A stretch of 64,000 bases of DNA from Istiophorus platypterus. Taxonomy: Eukaryota > Chordata > Actinopteri > Istiophoriformes > Istiophoridae. The translations under genes and the position numbers were made by a program. The stretch is taken from positions 31,039,501-31,103,500 of the forward strand of contig CM029118.1 of NCBI GenBank assembly GCA_016859345.1, in the 5' to 3' direction. This document shows, piece by piece, positions 52,701 through 64,000 of this stretch. The notes under the pieces are model-generated. The model made no database searches. It was not told the DNA's origin and was given only the letters and a program-made list of their open reading frames with translations. Position 1 is the stretch's first letter. Each line of letters starts with the position of its first letter.

Positions 52701-53625
52701 CCCAGTTGTGCACAAATCTCTCTCCAGGCACGACCCCTCCTCCACTCCCTGAGCTCCAAACCCAGAACAGCCCGTTGCTTCCCTCTTTAGCTTATCTGTA
52801 GTGCAAAATGAACAATCTGCTCTCCACATGAATTAAAAATGTGAAGAGTTAGAGACAGCATGGACTCCACTCTTGCTAACAGACAGTTGGACTCAGTCTC
52901 GTCTTGCTTAGACTTCACCATGGCCCAGGTACCCAAAAGCACGTAAGCACTTGGAGTAGGATACGATTTGAAATGTTCTGCCTGCTCAGATTGTAGTATC
53001 TCCAGTGTTTGGGAAATTGGGATTTTGTGGTGAAGGGGCTTTGAGGATTCCAAGAACAGAAAACCTTTGTGTGCACCAAGTCCCTGGAAGTTAAGACCAG
53101 GTAATCTGTTCATTTCCAAGGGCTAATGCAAGGAAAATAAGAGTGGTGTTTTACATTTTGACTTATGAGTAGCAAGGAAACCACTAAATAGGCTTCCCTG
53201 ATGATGTAAATATGTAAGGAAACCCAGACATTAGAAGATTGCCTGAGCACTGAAATGCTTTTTGGAACCTGATCTACATCCATATAAACCGTGATAAAAG
53301 CTTAACCATGCTGGCCATGTCCAGAGGAACCTTCTTTCATACCTTGTTTTTTCACCTGTTAAGCATTTGTGGCTGTAATTTTTGGTACATAATATCATAT
53401 TTAGCTGACACATCACAGCTGTTCTTTGAAGAAACATTCCCTGTTGTTTGCTTACTGTTCAAAAGGTACATAAACTTCAGTAATTGGCATAAGTGAAAGG
53501 TGTGGGAAATAAAATGACTGCGCTTGAGGGAAACATTTCCTCTCCTGCTTTTGTTGTTGCATGATGCAGATACCATGTTTTTTTCCTGCATCACAAATTA
53601 CAATAAAGCTTTTGTAACTTTTACA
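52701..53625 (+). other. rbbp7 3'UTR with poly(A) signals
   Basis: Non-coding sequence follows the stop codon TAA at 52698. AATAAA occurs at 53508-53513 and, more convincingly, at 53602-53607 in the context CAATAAAGCTTTTGTAACTT, with GT-rich downstream sequence. A 3' end near 53625 gives a 3'UTR of about 0.9 kb. Confidence 0.7.
53602..53607 (+). terminator. Likely rbbp7 polyadenylation signal
   Basis: Canonical AATAAA about 0.9 kb after the stop codon. It is the last plus-strand hexamer before the convergent txlng 3' end. Confidence 0.65.
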
Positions 53626-53841
53626 TAAATGAGAAGCTTATTTTTGAAAACTTAAGTATCTCCTAAAAATCTAATGTGCCCTTAAACTGAGGATTGGCTG
53701 AACAATGTTAGTTTTCAGTTTGAGAATGTTGCACATATCAACCTCCTGTCTACTTTACTTTGAGGAAATAACACAAGACCCAATAATTACTTAGTGAGGA
53801 AATAAATCCATAGTAAATAGTAATGCAAATTCTACAAAATG

Positions 53842-53847
53842 TTTATT
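53842..53847 (-). terminator. Possible distal txlng polyadenylation signal
   Basis: TTTATT on the plus strand is AATAAA on the minus strand. It precedes an A/T-rich stretch and lies just past the rbbp7 3' end in convergent orientation. Confidence 0.4.
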
Positions 53848-54699
53848 GAAAAGCAAGACAGGACTATAAGAACATTGTACAATCAGAGGGGGGTGTGGGC
53901 TTTTTCTTTTTTTTTTGATAGTAAAAATAAAGCTCTCTTAAGCTATTATGACTCATGCCTCTTCTTTCACAGTTAGTCTCACCTACAGAGGTAGATTCTG
54001 ACATTACCTGAGAGTCAATCTGGGACAATGCCAAAGAAAGAGGAAACGGATGCTGAAAAGTCTTTCCCTAGCTTGGGTTGTGATGAGAATTGTCCTCTAC
54101 CTGACAGAAGTACAGACACGCCACCTGACCCTGTACATGTTCACATCAGTTTTGTTTTAAATTCACACAATGTGGATATAAATGCATGAGAACTTTAGAA
54201 AGGCCAGGAGAGGCCACATAAAATGAGTGGGACTGCAAGGCAACATCTTGAAGGGCAATTCACCATGTATGTACATGGTTATTCAGCAGGAGGTCTGTCT
54301 GTGTACATATTAAAGGAAAATTATGTTCCTACCCCCCCCCCCTTTGATTCTCACTGAAGTTACAATATATTGAGTTCAAAAAGGACCTTTCCAGAACAGG
54401 CTGGTGAGCTAGAATAACAAACGATGCTGTGGGAACTGTCCTTCATTACACTCTTAAATTAACAAGCAGTTCTCTTGCCTGCCTCATGATATAAAAAGCA
54501 GAGGCAAAACTAAATGTTGCCATAACAGCTGATCTTAGATCAATCTTATGATTTATAGCCACAAAAGACTGGGATTTCAAAAAAGGAAGCCACTGAAGCA
54601 CTGTGCATCAACAATTAGGTGCTATATTATACATAATGGCTCTATTGCAGAAGAGTAGCTGCTTTGTACGCTACTGTACCTGTGCAATGGAGTGGGCAG

Positions 54700-54885
54700 G
54701 ATTTAAGATATATATAGATAGATATATCTAGATATATCTATCTAGATATCTAGAGATATCTAGATAGATATATCTATCTAGATATCTCTATATATCTAGA
54801 TAGATATATCTATATATATCTATATATCTATATCTATAGATATATAGATATATATAGATATATCTAGATATATATATAGATATAA
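54700..54885. repeat. Self-complementary (TATCTAGA)-type microsatellite
   Basis: About 185 bp composed only of TATA, GATA, TATC and CTAG words. TATCTAGATA is itself palindromic, so the whole block can form multiple hairpins or a cruciform. Confidence 0.9.
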
Positions 54886-57333
54886 AAAATAAAAACATAC
54901 ATACACACACAAACATCTGAATGCAAGTGTGTGAACTGAATTTGATTTGATGATTAAGGCCCCAAACCAGAATGCAGAGATGATTAGTTTCACTAGTCCA
55001 ACAATCCCACAGTATGAAACAAGACCCAGAATTTGATTTGACCCTGCTAATGATAGATTTCCTACGTTGACCATAAAAAGGACTCCACACGCACTGAGTT
55101 TCCTCATTAACAATAACTGCAGCTGCTGTGATAGATCCTATTAATATGCATCACTGATGGAAAACATCTTTTTATTCAAATGCGTTAGAAAAGTAAAGCA
55201 CACTCATTTTACTTCCAGTATAAAGTTTCAAAGACAAGGCCCATTATTCTGATGTACTAAAATGTTTTCCAAACATAATTTACATAAAATAATTTGTCAG
55301 TGAATGAAGGCGTTTCTGAACTCCTGACTTGGTTCTTCTCTGTAAACTGTTGGGCTGAAGATGAAGAAATCATGGTTAATAATTAAAAAAACAAAAAATT
55401 TAAAATGGTGAGATGCAGATTTAAATCAAGTGACATGAAACATTTAGAACAAAGACATTCACTGAGTATCATCATTTTCATTGTCTCTCCAGGGGATGAC
55501 AAGTGAGCAACAGATAATAAATATCTTGCACCGTATCATTTATTTTCTATATATCAATTTCCCATATTTGAGATATTTAACCATTTCCAAAAGAAATAGA
55601 AAAACGGGTTAAGTCGAGTTGATTTGGCGACTAGAGCTTTTACTTTTTATTCAAAAGTCAGGCATTTGTTAGAAGATGAGAGAAACTTAATTGTTTGAAC
55701 TGTTAAGACTTGTTCAAATTCAAAATTAACCTTTTTTAAGCGCATCAGACCATCTGACCCAGTTCACCTTGTATTCCAGCGGAGGGTGCTCTTTAAACTC
55801 ACAATCAGCCTGACTTATTGCTTTCTTATTGATCAAAAGATTAAGCTATTATATAAAAATGGAGCAAAGCCGCTCTGATCAGACAAAAATGATACTGAGG
55901 CATCTGAGAAGCTGAGTGGATAGATCTAGGATCTTCAATGTAGATGATAAAACGACCAACAAAGTCATGACGTTTGCCGACTTTATAAAAAAAGCGTTGC
56001 CTTACTCTACCTTGACAACAAATCTGAGGACCCGCGTGTGGAGGTGAAGCAGCGGAGGCGCCAGAAACCAATGAATAAACCGGTAGCTGAGTGGCGTCAA
56101 GTTGCAAAAACTAATTCTGACAGACCATAAAGTAGTCCAAAGGCAGTTGCATTTCACAAAGTTTGCATCACCTTTATCCACAATTTTTCCATCTTTGGTT
56201 TAAAATCCAAAAATCCAAACTTTACTTCTCAGATAGTTTGGTATCACAATTTTTCTTCTAAGTACAGGTCTCTAGTTTTCTCCATTTTGTGTGAGTAAAG
56301 CAAACAATAGTAGCCCAGTGTACCGGCACGACATGTATGGTTCATTGTGAATTTTAGGAATGTCCTCAATGGAGTACAAAGCCTGTTGGCCTTACACACT
56401 TCAGAGTTTTGATTTTTAACTTGCTATTACTGACCAAATATTACACTTTCTCAGATTTTAAAGACTGTGACAGTCCTACTAGCTAGCTTGCTAGCTGGCA
56501 ATTAGCAAGGTAGCTAGCTTCATCAGGTCACTGTGGCTGCCTAACGTTGGTATGTTCCCTGTTAGTCAGCATGTTTTAGGTTGGCTCCACATCTACAGTA
56601 ACTTACCAAAGGTCTCACAAGTAGCCATCACATTCCCAAGCTTCAAACCAGCATCACCTATTTTATGCCGACGTGAAGATTAGTTTTACTGTGAAACTTT
56701 TGGCTCAAGATAAAATAAAAGATTTTACTTATCCACTTTAAAATAGAGTATTGTCAAAAAATATAATACACTGTGGCCAATACTGACGTCAAATAAGCTC
56801 AACCCCGTCCATATCCTCTTTCCTCTTCCAGCTTTCCAGATCACAGTCTGACTGTGAGGCTTCATTAACACAAATTAACATATGAGAAAGTGCATGTGTA
56901 TACACAACTATGTATACACATTTTGAAAAAAATAGACATTACACTACAGGGAGGGACCATTTGCTGAGAGAAATAAAAGGCCAATTTGACTTTGAACTAA
57001 ACTTCAATTAAACTGTATGGAATATCCTCTGAAAATACATTTATAGCAGAAAACTGAGCACTCGCTGCAAAGCCAATTATTACAAGCAATGTAAACATGG
57101 GCAAACTTTTAGAATTGAATTTTGGATACAGTCATTTATTTCTTCTTAAACTATCACACAGAAGAGGACTCAGTTTTTGTGTAGAAACCTGGAGAGGCAA
57201 ATCCAGACTTAAAAAAAAAAAAATCTATCTCCATTGAAGATGGTTTGTGTGGCTAGTTCTGGAACTAGGCTAGAGGCGTGTGGAGCCCTCCTGTCTCACC
57301 CTTCTCACCTAAACACACACCACGTAAGTGGGC

Positions 57334-62134
<4,801 letters not shown>

Positions 62135-62479
62135 TTACCTTTCTTGGATAAATAAAATCGCACTACATTCCCCTGGAAAATTACAGTCTATTAATGTACA
62201 TGTTGCCATTGCCATATCACAATATAACTGAGAACTCATGTGCTAACTTTAGACCCTCCTAAATTGATCAGCTTGTTGATAGTGCTTTAAGCTCAATGAC
62301 AACAACACTCGACTCTATTGCCCCTCTAAAAAAGAAGATAATAAACCATAGCTCCGGGGTTTAACTCCCAAACCTTTATATTAAAGCAAACCAAGCAAAA
62401 ACTTAAATAGAGGATATGATGTTGTATGATGACCCTATTAAATATAATTAATCTGTCGTTGTTAAAAGGCTATGTACTG

Positions 62480-63340
62480 CAGTCCTTTAAAATAGCTGTA
62501 CTTAAATGCTTCTGAAAACACCTACCCTTAATCCAGATTTTTTAGCCAACTACAGACCCATATCTAACCTTCCCTTCCTCTTCTTGAGAAAGCTGTCGCC
62601 AACCAGTTGTCTGACTTTTTACATAATAATGTATATGAGGATTTCCAGTCAGGATTTAGAGTGCATTAAAGCAAAGAGACAGCAACGATGAAAGTTTTAA
62701 TGATCTTCCAATTGCATTAGATGAAGGACGTGTCTCTACTTGTTTTGTTAGATCTTAGTGCCACATTTGACACTATTGACCATCAAGTCCTATTACAGAG
62801 ACTTGAAAATTCTCTGGCATTAAAGGACTCACTTTTAGCTGGTTTAAGTCTCGTCTATAAGATCGATTTCAGTTTGTGCATGTTTATGATAATCCTCCAT
62901 ATACTCAAATTTTAGTTATGGAGTTCTACAAGGTTTTGTGCTTGGACCTGTTCTATTCACCTTATATATGTTTCCTTCAGGCAATATCATAAGGAAGCAC
63001 TCCATAAACTTCCGTTGTTATGATGATGATACCCAATTGTACTTGTCAATGAAGCCCAATAAAACCAATCCCCTAATTAAATGTCAAGCATGTCTTAGGG
63101 ACATAAAGACCTGGATGACCAGCAACGTTTTGCTGTTAATTTCAGACAAAACTGAAGTTATTGAACTTGACCTGCAACACCTCAGAAATGCATTAACTAA
63201 TGATTTATTTACTCTAGATGGCATTGACAGGGGCCTCCAGCACTACCACTGGGAATCTTGGAGTTCTCTTTGATCAAGATATGTCCTATAACACCCACAT
63301 AAAGCAAACTTCATGGACTGCAGACACCCATTCATATCCC
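62480..63340 (+). mobile_element. L2/Rex-like LINE fragment (reverse transcriptase)
   Basis: The plus strand has reverse transcriptase motifs in order. NYRPISNLPFL lies near 62550. LLDLSATFDTIDHQVLLQRL lies near 62745-62805, holding the first catalytic Asp. A LGPVLFTLYM block is near 62940. YDDDTQLYLS, the active-site YxDD equivalent, is near 63020-63050. DIKTWM..N.L then follows. Stops and frameshifts break the ORF. It lies in the 5' part of the visible txlng intron, in sense opposite to the gene. Confidence 0.85.
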
Positions 63341-63506
63341 TTCAATAATTGTTACTAACCCTACTTCTTCTCTCTCCCGTAGTTTTGTGTTTTCTCGTCT
63401 CACTCTCCTCTCTCCACCTGTCACTTTCTGCAGGTTTTTCTGCCTCTGATTCTGTAGAGTCTGGATCCATGACTGCAGACTGACTGATCAACACCCACTG
63501 CTTCCA

Positions 63507-63590
<84 letters not shown>

Positions 63591-63615
63591 CATCATCATC
63601 ATCATCATCATTATA
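63340..63615 (+). mobile_element. LINE 3' end with (ATT)n/(CAT)n tail
   Basis: This continues the LINE fragment just upstream. The blocks CACCTGTCACTTTCTGCAGG, TTTCTGCCTCTGATTCTG, GGATCCATGACTGCAGAC and TGATCAACACCCACTGCTTC match the LINE 3' end at 14160-14340. It terminates in about 30 ATT triplets (63507-63590) and then a run of CAT triplets (63590-63610). Poly-Ile/Met frames across it are artefacts. Confidence 0.85.
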
Positions 63616-64000
63616 TTACATCTCTCAGGATGTCTACCAAGTGGGCTAAATGTTCAGTTTTAAGTCAAAGCCATATGTGAGTCAGACTGTGATCAACATA
63701 AAATCCAAAGACAATGTTTCCTTCCCTGTTTGAAAACATTTAGCTGCAAAACATGTAAATGAAGGATTTTATAAAATAATTAGCCTTTTAATAAAAACAG
63801 GCCTGTACAGTGTTTCCAACAGGTTGAGAATTTACTTGTGGTGGTGGGTGACACTGTGTGCTCAGATTGCAGACTATCAGTAGATGCAACAATTTTCCAA
63901 TGTTCGCTAAAAGCCTCACATGCAGGCTATTGGTAGACACAAGCTAGACAGCTAGCCTAGGAACACAGAGAAGCCAGTAGTCACAATGAGTTACTGCAGT
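63616..64000. other. End of window, nothing recognised
   Basis: Non-coding AT-rich sequence, presumably still txlng intron. A few GCTAGNC words occur near 63945. No further taxilin exon was found here. Confidence 0.5.

Larger units (their letters stand above)
53825..57333 (-). other. Candidate txlng 3'UTR (convergent with rbbp7)
   Basis: No exon occurs between the txlng stop codon (57334-57336) and rbbp7. Minus-strand AATAAA signals lie at 57140-57135 (proximal) and 53847-53842 (distal). Use of the distal site would give a 3.5-kb 3'UTR ending about 200 bp from the rbbp7 3' end. The region includes the self-complementary TATC/TAGA microsatellite at 54700-54885 and an AGCTAGC cluster at about 56480-56520. 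The extent is inferred from signals only. Confidence 0.4.

Noticed and set aside
53880..53935. AATAAA near 53925 on the plus strand as the rbbp7 3' end
   Set aside because: The hexamer at 53602 has a better context and comes first. The later one lies in a T/A-rich tract beyond the likely cleavage site.

Overview
The window is vertebrate nuclear DNA, almost certainly from a teleost fish. It holds three split genes with GT-AG introns and ordinary vertebrate protein sequences. The space around and inside them is filled with repeats typical of fish: many decayed Tc1/mariner copies, hAT pieces, L2/Rex-like LINE fragments, a Ty3/gypsy fragment, foldback MITEs and many microsatellites. There are no operons, CRISPR arrays or prokaryotic features.

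Layout. 1-16.8 kb is intergenic. It contains a locally duplicated AT-rich segment (4.85-6.77 kb), a gypsy-type pol remnant (6.8-8.13 kb), a long degenerate repeat field rich in the palindrome TTCTAGAA (8.4-10.8 and 13.1-13.7 kb) split by a non-LTR element remnant, a LINE 3' end with an ATT tail (13.9-14.46 kb) and a Tc1 relic (15.3-16.2 kb). 17.0-26.2 kb is hdgfl3 (plus strand, 6 coding exons, 207 aa), a PWWP-domain HDGF-family nuclear protein. 26.2-32.5 kb is its probable 3'UTR followed by intergenic DNA with a hairpin MITE built around a TA/TG microsatellite, an unidentified coding-like fragment next to a Tc1 scrap, and an L2-like LINE. 32.79-52.70 kb is an rbbp7 orthologue (plus strand, 12 coding exons, 426 aa), with introns heavily invaded by transposons. 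57.33 kb to beyond 62.07 kb is txlng (taxilin gamma, minus strand). Its last seven coding exons are present (386 codons) and its 5' exons lie outside the window.

How the genes relate. RBBP7 and TXLNG are convergent neighbours at human Xp22.2, and the same tail-to-tail pair is seen here. That adjacency supports the paralogue assignments (RBBP7 over RBBP4, TXLNG over TXLNA). hdgfl3 is elsewhere in human (chromosome 15), so its neighbourhood here is lineage-specific. The three genes have their own promoters, and nothing shows shared regulation. RBBP7 is a histone H3/H4 chaperone subunit of several chromatin complexes, HDGFL3 is a chromatin-reading PWWP protein, and taxilin gamma is a coiled-coil syntaxin-binding protein.

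I did not find a convincing new biological system. The observations most worth testing are transposon effects on host genes: a Tc1 element ending about 16 nt upstream of a txlng splice acceptor, so that the branch point probably lies in transposon DNA; an inverted pair of closely related Tc1 copies bracketing rbbp7 exons 6-8, a possible circular-RNA arrangement; a foldback MITE just downstream of an hdgfl3 splice donor; and the HSE-like palindrome-rich repeat field.
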